Of a stretch of 64,000 bases of DNA, positions 20,794 through 31,400 are shown piece after piece (the stretch's first letter is position 1; the number at the start of each line of letters is the position of its first letter). The notes under the pieces are model-generated. The model was given only the letters and a program-made list of their open reading frames with translations, made no database searches and was not told where the DNA came from. The translations under genes were made by a program, and so were the position numbers. This DNA comes from Mytilus edulis. Taxonomy: Eukaryota > Mollusca > Bivalvia > Mytilida > Mytilidae. Location of the stretch: the NCBI RefSeq assembly GCF_963676685.1, contig NC_092346.1, positions 51,489,062-51,553,061 of the forward strand. The letters run 5' to 3'.

Positions 20794-22359
20794 CTATGAC
20801 TGGAGTACCTTGATACTTGGCCCCGGAGGCAATGCTCCTGGTAAAACTAGTCTATAACATTTCGGTTCCAGTGGACTGAAACATTTCTCTGCGGTACCTT
20901 TACGAGGATTGTTTTTCTGTTGTCTCCCACGTTGACTAACGGTATTTCTTGGTAAATTAGCGATGTCTTCTCGGATACTCTTATATTGGTCTTTGTCTAA
21001 CTCTGACGTGGAAATTGTTTTGTTTTGTAACTGATCTAGGAGCTGTCTAGCTATTTGGGATTGCTTCGAATAAGGGGGTAAAGACAAAATGTATGCCTCT
21101 ATAGCTTTTAAAATAAGCTCATCATAAACAGATGATACAATGTCAATTTTTGGTAAATCGAGTGATTTACCAGACCTGTATGATCTTCCGGAAGACGAAT
21201 GTAAGAGGCGAGTTCCTGTGAGTGACTTTAAGTCACTTAAACTTTTTGACTTTTCTGAACTGAAGTCGGGAACTGTCAACGGTCTTAATCCAAGAGAAGG
21301 CAGAATTTCATTAAAACTGCTAATTTGACTTCCTTTTATAGATGGAAGATCAACGGATTCTGCAAAATGTACTCTTTTCTGTGAGGAATCTTGAGATACT
21401 GATTTTCGAACGAAATCGAGAGATCTGACACCATATGATCCTGCAGTTCCTAACGCTTTCCTTTGTTCATCAAGGGAAATAAATGGTAATTCCAAACACT
21501 TTGTTGACAAAGATCTTGTAGATCCACGAAGTACGACGGTTTTTCCACTAGTTTCTCTCATTTCCCTAGTTTCAACTATTTCATTGTCTTCACATATGGT
21601 CATTTTAATAGGTTTTTCATATATAGTCTCAAAATCCTGGTAATCCCAGTCTCTGCTGCCACGATGTCCAATAGATGTAGTTATTGTTGTTGCAGGAGTA
21701 GTCGGGGGATTTTTAGGCGTTAACTTTATTGGCAGCGGAAATACTATCTGCTTTTGAGTTGACGGTCTTTGTGGTAAAGACATTGGTTGTGATGGAAGTC
21801 CGAAATTATGAGCAAGTGTCATCGTTTTTGATTTGTCTGTAAATATTCCATAATCTTCCTTCGTTGTAAAAACAGTAGATCGACTAACTAGTTGTTTCCG
21901 TTTTTCATCGTCTCTCTGTCTCTCTTTCAATTTTGCTTTCACTTTTGTTACTTTTTCCTGTTTTTCTGGTGAAACGACAAAATAAACGTACGGTACTTCT
22001 TCGCCATTGTTTGAAATTGGAACCATTTCCATCGCTGTTTCTATGTCTGGATCTTTTTTGTCCTTCGTAGATGGTGTGAACACATCAGCTACACGTGGAA
22101 TGGATCTTGAGCAGTTCAAGGCTTGGTTCTGAACCTTTTCAAAATGTCTAGCTCTGGATTCTTCAAGCTTTGAGCGAATTAAGGTCATTCTTTTCCGTGT
22201 GAGTTCATTTCTTGTAATTACGAGTTGCTTGCTTTTGTTGGTTTTGTTCTTTTTCACTTGCTTCTTTTCCTTTTCGGCTTTTTCATTATCTTCGCCGTCA
22301 TTTAACTGGTTTGGCGGAGTCGTGTGCATGATGAAATACGAGGACACTGACGAAGCCAT
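20794..22359 (-). CDS. Unknown basic, low-complexity protein, 521 residues
   Basis: I do not recognise this family. It is a long, uninterrupted single-exon frame with an ATG at 22357-22359. The first ~30 residues are ordinary. Residues about 25-70 are lysine/glutamate-rich (EKAEKEKKQVKKNKTNKSK) and likely helical or nuclear-localisation-like. A second charged helical patch lies near 130-160 (KVTKVKAKLKERQRDDEKRK). The middle is serine/threonine/proline-rich and probably disordered. The most ordered-looking part is about 405-465 (DELILKAIEAYILSLPPYSK, QIARQLLDQLQNKTISTSEL), predicted helical. No signal peptide or membrane segment is seen. Its length and sustained codon structure against an AT-rich background argue that it is real. 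Function unknown. Confidence 0.75.
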   Translation of the reverse strand: MASSVSSYFIMHTTPPNQLNDGEDNEKAEKEKKQVKKNKTNKSKQLVITRNELTRKRMTLIRSKLEESRARHFEKVQNQALNCSRSIPRVADVFTPSTKDKKDPDIETAMEMVPISNNGEEVPYVYFVVSPEKQEKVTKVKAKLKERQRDDEKRKQLVSRSTVFTTKEDYGIFTDKSKTMTLAHNFGLPSQPMSLPQRPSTQKQIVFPLPIKLTPKNPPTTPATTITTSIGHRGSRDWDYQDFETIYEKPIKMTICEDNEIVETREMRETSGKTVVLRGSTRSLSTKCLELPFISLDEQRKALGTAGSYGVRSLDFVRKSVSQDSSQKRVHFAESVDLPSIKGSQISSFNEILPSLGLRPLTVPDFSSEKSKSLSDLKSLTGTRLLHSSSGRSYRSGKSLDLPKIDIVSSVYDELILKAIEAYILSLPPYSKQSQIARQLLDQLQNKTISTSELDKDQYKSIREDIANLPRNTVSQRGRQQKNNPRKGTAEKCFSPLEPKCYRLVLPGALPPGPSIKVLQS

Positions 22360-24411
22360 TAAAATCTATGTAGAACACCCTACAAATAAAAAATGACTTT
22401 ACTGAAATATGTGATGAGATTTTGTTAATTGTTAACAACGCAATACAATAATTAATGGTAGATATGTAGTTGTGATATTTCATAACATTTTAGGACTACA
22501 TTTGTAAGACATTATTTGCACACAACTCTGGTTGAATGAAAATGTTATGTAATTTTCGTTGGCATTTGGTATCTGGTGGAGAGTTGTCTCATCGGCAATC
22601 ATACCACCTATTCTTATTCTTATTCTTATATATTAACCACGCAAGATATCGTGTTGCTCATTTAGGTATATTCTAACCAGTATGTTGTCACGTGAAAAAA
22701 GTCACCAAAGTTAAGAGACAGAGTCGATTCCTCTCTCGTAATGTTTTCTCTAGCAAGATCATTTTAAAAGTTATCGAGTTTTTTTTTGTTTTTTTTTTTA
22801 CGAAATAGTACAACTTCTTGTGCATACTATCATACTTTATTTCTCAACATTCAACAAAATTATCATTCTTATAGTTCGATGATGATTATAATGAAGCAAA
22901 GCGAATTATACCTGAAGAAAAGATATGTAAATGTCTCTATTATACACAAGTTCAGCTATTTTGGTTCCAGCTGTTTGTTAAAAATGGTAAGACTTGAGGT
23001 AGAAAACAATGTTTAGATGTTACTTATTACTGCTTTGTTCGTACTTGTATTTTTGTAATCTCCTTCTCAGTGTTATGCGGTCAAATGGGATTTTTCCAAT
23101 ACAGATTTTAATTTACGTATTTATTTGCACCTTTTTATTCCACTTCTATCGAGATTAAAAGAATGTTGACATCAATAGTAATCGTTGTTCTTTGTTGGAT
23201 TGCTGTCTTATTTAAATGTACCTCTATCTTCTTTTATTCAATATGTAAAATTTGCAATATTTATCGTAATAGTCTTATGTAACTGTTTGTTAGAAAACCC
23301 GGAGCAATTTAATGACGTGCTTAAAAATTTGTTCTAGAACTTAGCAAAAAAAGATGGAATTCGCCAAGTATTAAATTTTGGCAAATAAAATAGCTTAGTT
23401 TTGTTTATCTACAATAAGTAACACAAACAAATCTCGATAATATCCCAAAGTCAACGAAGTCAACACTGTACTTATAACAGTTCCATTTAATACAGTGAGA
23501 AATAACAAAATGAAGTTGACTCATTAGAATTGCATACGATATTCCTTATAAATAACAATACTTCATGTTCATAGAGTTATACAGTTCAAATGAAATAACA
23601 CTAAGAGAACCCATGACGGGCAAGCTCAGTAAAATACATTCTCAAGAAAAATTCAAGACTATATTGTGATCAGGTGTTTTGAGAATTTTAGCTGTTGATA
23701 CCCTTAGGGATTAAATATCGCATTTTAAGACCTACGCCCTGTTAAATGAAATGATAGACACGTACATAAAATAGCGTTTTTGTATTTTAGCTGAATATGG
23801 CAAATAATAAATTATATGTCCGACTTACCTCTTACATATTGGAAATATTTACCAAAAAATTCATTAGGACCATTTAAAATGGCAACTCAATAAATATGTT
23901 ACCCTAACAGTTAGAACATTTTGTAAATAGTTTAATCCCGTTAATACTTCTTTAAAATAAAATAACACAATTCTAAACACAAAGGCTAATCCGGCTAAAC
24001 CTCTTATATTAATATCTGTAGTAGTTCGTTAGAGAGTTGATAATCCTAAATATGTCTTTACATTATTTTCTACATTTTTTAATGTTACATAACAATATGA
24101 CCCCATGTGTTTTAAAGTCGTGACTAGTGACTAAGACTATTAAGTGCAAAATAATACTCTGAGTTTTAGAGTTGCTCTACAGTGGCCATTTTAACTTTAT
24201 TTTGTGTGTGCTTTGCAAGGACGTTTGTTCAAGCTACACATTCACAGATAATAACATAGCCGAAGTACCAGTCAAACGTTAAAATACATAATTATGATCA
24301 ATGTGGAAATTTAAAGTGTAGGAGAAACAATATTTGTTAAAATCTAGTATCGAACGTGTCATTTCATTTGTGTTGTTTCGAAAGAAGGCGACGATAGAAG
24401 GAGAGAGGTTT
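22360..24411. other. Intergenic DNA
   Basis: A family B tail lies at 22565-22625 (GGTGGAGAGTTGTCTCATCG, followed by a short TTCTTA repeat). No gene, RNA or other structured element is recognised. Isolated short open stretches carry no domain signal. Confidence 0.4.
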
Positions 24412-24593
24412 TGGGAAAGGGGAACCCCAGATAGGGGGAACCCCAGATAGTGAGAACCGTGTTATATTACAACATCGTGCGTTGGGAAAGGGGAACCCCA
24501 GATAGTGAGAACCGTGTTATATAACAACATCGTGCGTTGGGAAAGGGGAACCCCAGATAGTGAGAACCGTGTTATATTACAACATCGTGCGTC
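24412..24593 (+). repeat. 55-bp minisatellite, three copies
   Basis: The unit runs TGGGAAAGGGGAACCCCAGA, TAGTGAGAACCGTG, TTATATTACAACATCGTGCGT. The first copy contains an extra ~16-bp internal duplication (GGGGAACCCCAGATA). GGGGAACCCC within the unit is itself a perfect palindrome. Confidence 0.85.
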
Positions 24594-25269
24594 TGAAAAG
24601 ACGTGTAGTAGAGTCTATATAGTATGAGTTTATTATTCATAATGTTTTCTTTCACGTTTGTGGTTTTTTTTTATTTCTTTGTTTTTTTGGTATCACTATG
24701 ACTGGTCTTCCTTCTTTCCATTTTGCTAATATCAAACATGTTTAGCAATTAATTTGTTTAATAGTTGCATCAGTTATAACACTCTGTTGCTCTTTTCACA
24801 AATAACTCTTATGAGTAAAAAGAAAAGCATGAACATTTCAGCATACAAAGTAATCGTGCCTTTTTTGTGAAAAGAATAACAGATATAGAGTCCGACTCGT
24901 AATCCGGAGAGAGAAGAAGATGCACATTTTCTTACCCCGTTAAATTGCGCTCATTCCTTTTCTCGTAAGTCCTTTTTCTTATTACCTACTTTTACAGTTT
25001 AGCACATAATCCAAAAATACAAGTTTTATCGTATTAATGATCTTCATTGATTGTAACTGTGTGAACTGATTTTATAATATATTGTAATTGTCTGCTAGCA
25101 GCTATGTCATATATAAAATCCCTGCAATTAGCGCCCTTTATTTCATCATGTTAATATATATTTCTTTGAAACATAATATATAAGACATTTTATTACTAAT
25201 TGACTTAAGGAAGTTATCGAATATTTTAACAAGTGAAATGTTATTGAAAACATATAAATGGTCCTAGGC
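24594..25269. other. AT-rich intergenic DNA
   Basis: Nothing recognised. Confidence 0.35.
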
Positions 25270-25335
25270 CAGTCAGCCCCCCCCCCCCCCCCCCCCCCCA
25301 CCACCCCGTATGAAAAGTTGTGGATCCGCCACTGA
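25270..25335. repeat. Poly-C run joined to a GGATCC-containing motif
   Basis: About 23 consecutive C at 25277-25299, then ACCACCCC and TGTGGATCCGCCACTG. The same pairing of homopolymer and GGATCC motif occurs at 3388-3432 and, inverted, at 59540-59590. Confidence 0.75.
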
Positions 25336-25374
25336 TTGACCTAAATCCCCTTTTTCTATTAAATGGTCCTAGGT

Positions 25375-25545
25375 TAGTGATAGGGAACATGTGAAGAACC
25401 AAGTTTCAAGTTGTTCGGACTTCAACTTCATTATAAACTACCTTGCTAAAAACTTTAACCTGATTCGGGACAGACGGACGAACGAACGAACGGACGCACA
25501 GACCAGAAACCTAATGCCCCTCTACTATCGTAGGTGCGGCATAAA
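25375..25545 (-). repeat. Repeat family C, partial copy
   Basis: 3' two-thirds of family C (TAGGGAACATGTG, GTTCGGACTTCAACTTCAT, a GAAC run, CAGACCAGAAACCTAATGCC, TATCGTAGGTGCGGCATAAA). Confidence 0.75.
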
Positions 25546-25724
25546 AATGTAAATAATGATTGGGTGGTTACGTGTAGGTATAGTTAGGGGTAAGCATTGG
25601 TTTATAGTTTTAAGGGTAAGTAGTTTAAGGATGAGGGGGTGTTACGGCTCGAGCTAAAGAGAAGGATAGGGTGAAAGTGAGGCACTGAGATACACTTGTT
25701 GGTTGGCTAAAAGTCGGGACTCTG

Positions 25725-25915
25725 TGTGTGTGTGTGATATGTGAAAGAGGAGTGAGTGGGTGAGGAGAAAGTGTGAGAGAGAGGGAGTGTATGAGGAGAG
25801 AGAGTTAATTTGTGAGGAGAAAGTGTGTGTGAGGAGAAAGAATGTGTTAGAGGAGACAGTGTGTGCAAGGTGCGAGAAGAGGAGAGTGTGTGTGTGTGTT
25901 TCGGAGAGAGAACCT
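25725..25915. repeat. (GT)n and purine-rich low-complexity tract
   Basis: A GTGTGTGTGTGTG run is followed by ~180 bases of GAGGAGAAAGTGTGTGAGG-type sequence. Open frames on both strands here come from the composition and are not genes. Confidence 0.8.
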
Positions 25916-26097
25916 TGGTTCTATCCGGGTTCTTTGGTTCGAAACCATGGTAACTGGTACAACATCCGGGTTCGGTTTGGTTATAGCAATCCATTATTGG
26001 TTATCATCCGAGTTCTTTTCTAATGTTTCTGTTTTTAACTTTGAGAAGATATCCGCAAGTATCTGAATAAAATGATATCTTGTTCGTTAACAATAGA

Positions 26098-26160
26098 ATG
26101 AGATCAAAACGTTTAGCCGGGTTTTCAGATTTATCTCCCGGTAGTGTCAGGTACCACTTA
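26098..26160 (+). repeat. Fragment of MITE family M
   Basis: Matches the right ~60 bases of the element at 53148-53431 (AAAACGTTTAGC, TTATCTCCC, GTAGTGT.AGGTACCAC). Confidence 0.65.
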
Positions 26161-26184
26161 GCAAAAATTCAGAAAACAAGGTGT

Positions 26185-26640
26185 TCACACCCGCACTATC
26201 ATTTTCTATGGTCAGTGGACCGTGAAATTGGGGTAAAAACTCTTATTTGGCATTCAAATTAGAAAGATCATATCATAGGGAATATGTGTAAAAAGTTTCA
26301 AGTTGATTGGACTTCAATTTCACCAAAAACTATTACCAATGTTATTTCAACTGATCGGGCGGAGTTTATGTTTCAATTTGCATCAAAAGGAATTTACAAA
26401 TCAATGAATGGACACTTTATTGACGAGTTTGTCCTAAAACACCTATCTAAAGATGGACTGTTTTTTTTTATGAGCGAACCGGTTAGACTCCGCCCAGTCA
26501 AGTGAAATAAATTGAGTAATACCTTGACCAAAAACGTTACCCTGAAGCGGGACAGACGAACGAACAAACGAACGACCGAACAGCGAACGGACAAATAGAC
26601 GCACAGACCAGAAAAAATATCGTAGGTGGGGCATAAAAGG
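26185..26640 (-). repeat. Family C copy split by a nested MITE
   Basis: Left part 26185-26332 (TCACACCCGCACTATCATTT onward) and right part 26520-26640 (CCTTGACCAAAAACGTTACC to GTAGGTGGGGCATAAAA) join exactly across the insertion at 26333-26519. Confidence 0.8.
26333..26519. mobile_element. 187-bp MITE with long inverted ends and TA target duplication
   Basis: The left end TTACCAATGTTATTTCAACT and the inverted right end TTACTCAATTTATTTCACTT continue as imperfect terminal repeats through GGGCGGAG. TA at 26331-26332 and 26520-26521 flanks the element; removing it restores the CTACCTTG of family C. TA duplication is typical of Tc1/mariner-type transposition. A second member lies at about 60785-61055. 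Confidence 0.85.
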
Positions 26641-27073
26641 TAATTTGTAAATAAGAAGAGCGAGGATGGAATCGGAGAGAGAAAAGAACGAATCAGAGCG
26701 TGTATAAACAGGGAGATTTTCCGTTAAATAAAAAAATATATATTGCAATATTAATTAAAAAGATCTGTATCCATAGTGTCACCATATTAGCATTTTTCAA
26801 TATCTTATGTCGGTGACTAATTTTGGTGTTTTCAATATACACGCCAAAATGTTCAGTGATATGTGAAAACCGAAATATCAATAAAACCTTAATGCAGACA
26901 ATAAATACAAGTAGTTACAACGAAAATGCATGTAATACACTTTGATTACGATAATCAGATTAGTTTTTGATTTATTCAAACCGCCAAAGTCTGACATGAA
27001 CCTCACACTTGCCTTTCTGGGTAATTTATCGCCCTTTGAAAATTATTTTTAGATCACACACATATTATATGTT

Positions 27074-27213
27074 ATTCAGGTCTCAGACAGGGTATATACT
27101 GATCTATACTGTGACATTCCCGGCTTAGAGTTTATATCCCCTGAGCCGAAGGCGAAGGGGATATAAGCCCTAAGCCGGGAATGTCACAGTAAATACCCTT
27201 TCTGAGACCTGAA
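27074..27213. repeat. Foldback palindrome, ~65-bp arms and 15-base loop
   Basis: TTCAGGTCTCAGA..GGGTAT through CTGTGACATTCCCGGCTTAG and TATATCCCC is mirrored after a short loop by GGGGATATA..CTAAGCCGGGAATGTCACAG and TCTGAGACCTGAA. The copies differ at a few places. The arms include CCGGC and TTCGCC-like words seen in the loop (GAGCCGAAGGCGAA). It may be a foldback transposon; outer repeats (TTACGGATTA near 27225, TAATCCGTAA near 27652) could mark a larger unit. Confidence 0.8.
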
Positions 27214-27919
27214 TTACACATATATTACGGATTACCCCTGACTTAATGTTATTTTCCAGTGCAGGTATTTGTTGACAACACATATATATTGAAAAACCCA
27301 ACCTGATATGTTCGGCATACGTGAAGGATTTTCTAATTTGCTGTGAACATAATTTTATCGTGTATGTAATAATTTATAATAACACTTTTAACATCAAATT
27401 AAAGTATTAAAAGTGTTAATTGCGTGATTTTGTATCAAAAATGTATTATTGACTGAAGCACGTCATTATTTTCCCTCTGTGAACCTCTGACAGTCTGATA
27501 GCTTATGACTACGTCACATAGTAACCGGTGTTATGATGACGTTTTTGAGGTTCCAATTGGGGATAAAAACGTCGTATATACCCCGGCAGTTTCCTGAATA
27601 TATACTGACATCTCTGTGTTGTTATCCAATCAGAAACCTCGACACATTTGTAATCCGTAATATATATACGTTTACTTGCCTTCCATTTGATACGATACAT
27701 CTCGACACTTTTTATAATATGTGCATCGATTTCAACGCCAGAACACTAACAGCTCAAACTGTCTTCCAAGAACCGATTTTCATGAAATGCATTTGTGCAA
27801 CATTAAGGTACGTTACATCTTAGCTAATGAGCAGAAAAAAATAAATAAAATCTTTAATTTAAGTATTCTTAAATAAATTCTTCGTGGCCTTGTTTTCTGT
27901 TTTAATTTTTTATTTGTAG
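27214..27919. other. Intergenic DNA beside the foldback
   Basis: Contains TAATCCGTAATATATA at about 27651, inverse to GATTACCCC/TTACGGATTA at about 27225. The 27533-27823 stretch is open on the plus strand but shows no domain. No gene is supported. Confidence 0.4.
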
Positions 27920-28035
27920 ACAGGGACAACTGCTGACCTTGGAAGCACTAACTGTTTTAACAACATTCTCAAAATATTATGGAAGCCAATTTATTGCAGA
28001 GAATTTACAAATGTATGAAGAAGGTGGTAAAGGGT
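27920..28035 (+). pseudogene. Exon-like fragment (copy 1 of a duplicated piece)
   Basis: TTTATTTGTAG precedes an open stretch reading QGQLLTLEALTVLTTFSKYY, then GSQFIAENLQMYEEGGKG, before repeat DNA begins. A second copy, with the same flank and acceptor-like TTTTGTAG, lies at 30060-30200 and is broken. I do not recognise the protein. It could be a gene fragment or part of a transposon. Confidence 0.35.
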
Positions 28036-28480
28036 TATTTTCGTGCAACGTGATCGCCGTTTTTTATTTCACGTTCAACGTGTTTTTACTTTTTTATTTG
28101 ACGTTCAGTCGTGCAAGACAGGTGCCTCGTTCAACGTGTTCTGCTTATTTAATTTTACGTGCATCGTGATTTTCAAAGTCTTATTTTGCGTGCTCGGTAT
28201 TTTTCAAATAAAATTCAAACACTTGACAGGGATCGTCAAGAAATACTTTTTTAAAAGCCGTAAACCAATTATATCATAAATGTGTATACTAAATCGGGAA
28301 TATCAAGTAAAACAAAGAGTTAATATATACAAGAAGACATGCAGTGACTCAGTCACAAAAGGTTCAAATAAAAGTATTTATTTTGCGTGCAACGTTCATT
28401 ACAGAAATTATTTCACGTTCAACGTGAAATTATGTCTTATTTCACGTTTTTTTCGTGCAAGCACCCCCCCCCTCTTTACC
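28036..28480. repeat. Repeat rich in TTCACGTTCAACGTG palindromes
   Basis: GTGCAACGTGAT, TTTCACGTTCAACGTG, GACGTTCAGTCGTGC, and again at 28388-28470 TGCGTGCAACGTTCATTA and TTTCACGTTCAACGTGAAAT. The core CACGTTCAACGTG is nearly self-complementary. The short open frames here are composition artefacts. Confidence 0.6.
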
Positions 28481-28661
28481 ACCCTCTATGAAGTACACTT
28501 CCGGTTTGGCTGTTGTACGAGAAAGACAAATTTTAATCTACAGAGTTGAATCCGAATTTATTTTTGCCGTAAGGCAAGCCATCAGTATATTGAAGCTATG
28601 TACCTTTATGTGTATACGCAGATTCGTATTTTAAATTTTCCTCAGAGTTAAGTTATTTTGT

Positions 28662-29310
28662 GATTTTACTTTTTTACAACGATATTGAAGAACAAGCCCG
28701 AGAGGGCGAAATTCTAGCCTGTGTTCCAAAGAGTGGAAATTTGTATGAAGTTACTTTGAATGAAAATAGCTCAGTTGATCTTATGCTATTGTAAATTTTT
28801 GTTTTCTTGTCTTTCATTTTTGCTTATGTTTTTGTCTACATCCCTTTTTGTGCCTCTTTTGATGCATATTTGTTTGTTTTATAGTGATTAAGATTATAAC
28901 ACACTGTTGAGTGTTGTACTCCTATTATTTTTTAACATTTTTACCTATTATGTCTGTTTGTGTTGTTCACACAGCGTTGTCAATATAATGGAATTGCGAT
29001 TGTCATACAATAGAACGGTTTAGCTAGCTATTAAACCAGGTTTAATCCCCATTTTCTACATAAAAAAATGCATGTACCAAGTCAGGAATATGACAGTTGT
29101 TACCCCTACGTTTGATGTGTTTGAGTTTTTGATTTTGCCATTTGATTAGGGACTTTCCGTTTAGAAGTTTCCTCGGATTCAGTATTTTTGTGCTTTACTT
29201 TTTATCAAAAGTATCGAAGAATTCAGAGGGGGTGAAATTCTAGCATGCGTTCCAAAGAGTAGGAATTTGTATGAAGTTATTTTGAATGAAAATAGTCAGT
29301 TGATCTTATA
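28662..29310 (+). repeat. Duplicated coding-like piece separated by family A DNA
   Basis: 28672-28790 and 29205-29310 are near copies (GGGCGAAATTCTAGCCTGTG / GGGTGAAATTCTAGCATGCG, then GTTCCAAAGAGT and TTTGTATGAAGTTA). Both would encode GEILAC.PKS.NLYEV, but stops follow soon after. Family A sequence in minus orientation (28960-29200) precedes the second copy, and a similar family A-like end precedes the first. The pieces may thus be parts of one element. Confidence 0.5.
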
Positions 29311-29959
29311 TGTGTCGTTGGTTTCAAAATTGGTGACTGGAATTTAAAACCAAACGCCATTTTTTCTAAAGATAAATTAGTCAGCTTTTTAAAAGTGTCG
29401 TATTAAGTTCTTGATAAGAAAATTCAAAAAAGCTGGAAGCGTTTCGGAGTACCTCAAATCCCCTGGAAGGTAAATTGTAGATGGGACAGTTATGTTGTAC
29501 GGTTTTCAGATGATAAACAAAGCCTACCTTATTCCAAGACATTTTCGACTGGAGTTAATTCTGAATAAAGAACTGTTTCGTGTGTTGATGTAAAATCGGT
29601 CAGATGAACTTGATATATTAAATGAAGATGAAAATACCACTGCTGACAATTTAATTGTGAACAATGAACAAAATGAAGTTTCTAATTTGGGGGATCCAAG
29701 GATATGGAGCTCACTAATGAGTCGGCTTCTAATCTTGAAAGTTATGTCGTGACTGATACTGGGCAGATCAAAGGCTTAAAGTATCTGATGACAAAGGACA
29801 TGGTAGCAGGAAATGACAGATGAGGATGGACAGACAAGGAGGTTGAAAATTAGGCGGAGGCGTTTGGGTAATAAGTTAATAACCCCAACATATCTGCTGG
29901 GGGTATAAAAAGGTTAAAGATTGAACCTAGGCATAAACAATCAAATTCACAGAAGAAAT
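29311..29959. pseudogene. Decayed coding-like sequence, origin unknown
   Basis: Short in-frame pieces (DSYVVRFSDDKQSLPYSKTF near 29490-29550; TADNLIVNNEQNEVSNLGDP near 29640-29700) are separated by stops and shifts. They suggest a dead retroelement or gene fragment. No domain can be named. Confidence 0.3.
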
Positions 29960-30097
29960 TTTTATTGCCATTATTTTAGCTAATAATAAGAAAAATTGAA
30001 ATTCATCTGTATTTCAGTATTTTAAAATTCCTTGTGGGCTTGTTTTCTAATTGAAATGTTTGTTTTGTAGACAAGGACAACTGCTGACCTGGCTATT

Positions 30098-30131
<34 letters not shown>

Positions 30132-30200
30132 GGAAGCACTAACTGTTTTAACAACATCCTCAAAATATGGAAGCTAATTTCTTGCTGAGAATTTATAAGT
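29960..30200 (+). pseudogene. Exon-like fragment (copy 2) broken by a telomeric-type insertion
   Basis: Flank, TTTTGTAG and GACAA.GACAACTGCTGACC match copy 1 at 27905. Copy 1 continues directly into TTGGAAGCACTAACTG, whereas here about 40 bases including CCCTAA repeats intervene. Downstream differences introduce stops. Confidence 0.55.
30100..30131. repeat. Interstitial telomeric-type repeat (CCCTAA)n
   Basis: Five CCCTAA units, one with an extra A (CCCTAAACCC). The complementary strand is TTAGGG, the usual metazoan and molluscan telomere repeat. Copy 1 of the surrounding sequence lacks it. Confidence 0.9.
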
Positions 30201-31400
30201 GTATGGCGTAAAAAAAGTTTTTATCATATGTTTTGAACCGGGTCTATCATGATCATATCCTTCAATTCCTCAATGACAATTGATACGAAACCATAATCCT
30301 GTCCTTTTGACCTCGAGTTTGATATCACGGAATTAGCCATGTCACTGAGCTTGTTGAATTAACATGAGCAACACAACAAGTGCTAGATGCGGTATAACAA
30401 CAGTTCCAATGTCAATGAAGCATGCCCTCCTAGAGAGCTGGGGTAAATATATAAGCGATACGGAAATGAGAATAATAACTACAAATATCGTTTCAAATTT
30501 ACTTATGCTAGTGGTTTCCCTAGCCATAATCTTATCTATCTTACTCTCGAACATAAGCTTGCCTGTCCCGAAAAGTGTAAGAGTGATATACAGTGCAACA
30601 GGTTTTCATTTATTAATATATTTTCTTAACAGAAGTACAAATGTTTTAAACTATTTTTGTGTCTTTATTTCATATCGAAATTATGAACAGAAATATTAAA
30701 TAAAATGATTAATCTTTTTAAATTATACAACCAAATGGTGATTTTAGTTTTTGGTGGATTTAGAATGGTTCCGACTTTTATCAAAAACAAAGCATTAAAA
30801 ATGATGACAATAAACAATTATTTTCAATATCTGTACATGTATTCATTTAGTGTGTGTTTCTTTTTTTAATATCTAGTGTCAAAATCATGATCCATATGTA
30901 TAAGTCATAGAATAAATTCACAAATACTTCTTCTAATTAATATGTATCATATCAATAAAATTATAACAGGAGTTTCAATTGTTTCTTCTTTTTTGCAACA
31001 CAATATATTTTAATGTCTTAATTCCTTTGGAAGCTTTTTCACTATATGTTTCTGTAGTATTACTGTATCAAAGTATCACAGTCATTGAGGGCAACATGTT
31101 GTAGATTCAATCCCTATCAAAATCAAACATTATAATAGGTATTTGCCTCGTTTCACCAAGCATGTGGCATTCAGCGATGTAATACTAAATAGTAAAATAA
31201 TGGTCAATTAAGACCCCTTCTGTAGCCAGTTTTGTACCAACTTTTCAAACTTCAATTGTATAAAAACTACAAATATAATGAATAATGGAGGCCATTTTGT
31301 ATATATACCAAGGGGAAAACTTGATGTAAAGCATTATTATTTACTGTTTCATTGCGTTTAATAGAAAAAGAGTACTTTGTGGCAAATAAACCAAGATTTT
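30201..31400. other. Intergenic DNA
   Basis: 30230-30400 (TCAATTCCTCAATGACAATT, TTGACCTCGAGTTTGATATC, CACAACAAGTGCTAGATGCG) has the look of an interspersed repeat but no second copy is seen here. The 111-codon open stretch at 30364 has no domain. No gene is supported. Confidence 0.35.

Noticed and set aside
25707-26066. Three overlapping open frames
   Set aside because: They are produced by the GT and purine-rich tract, which is open on both strands.
26284-26748. Open frames on both strands
   Set aside because: They cross family C and the nested MITE, and are repeat sequence read in frame.
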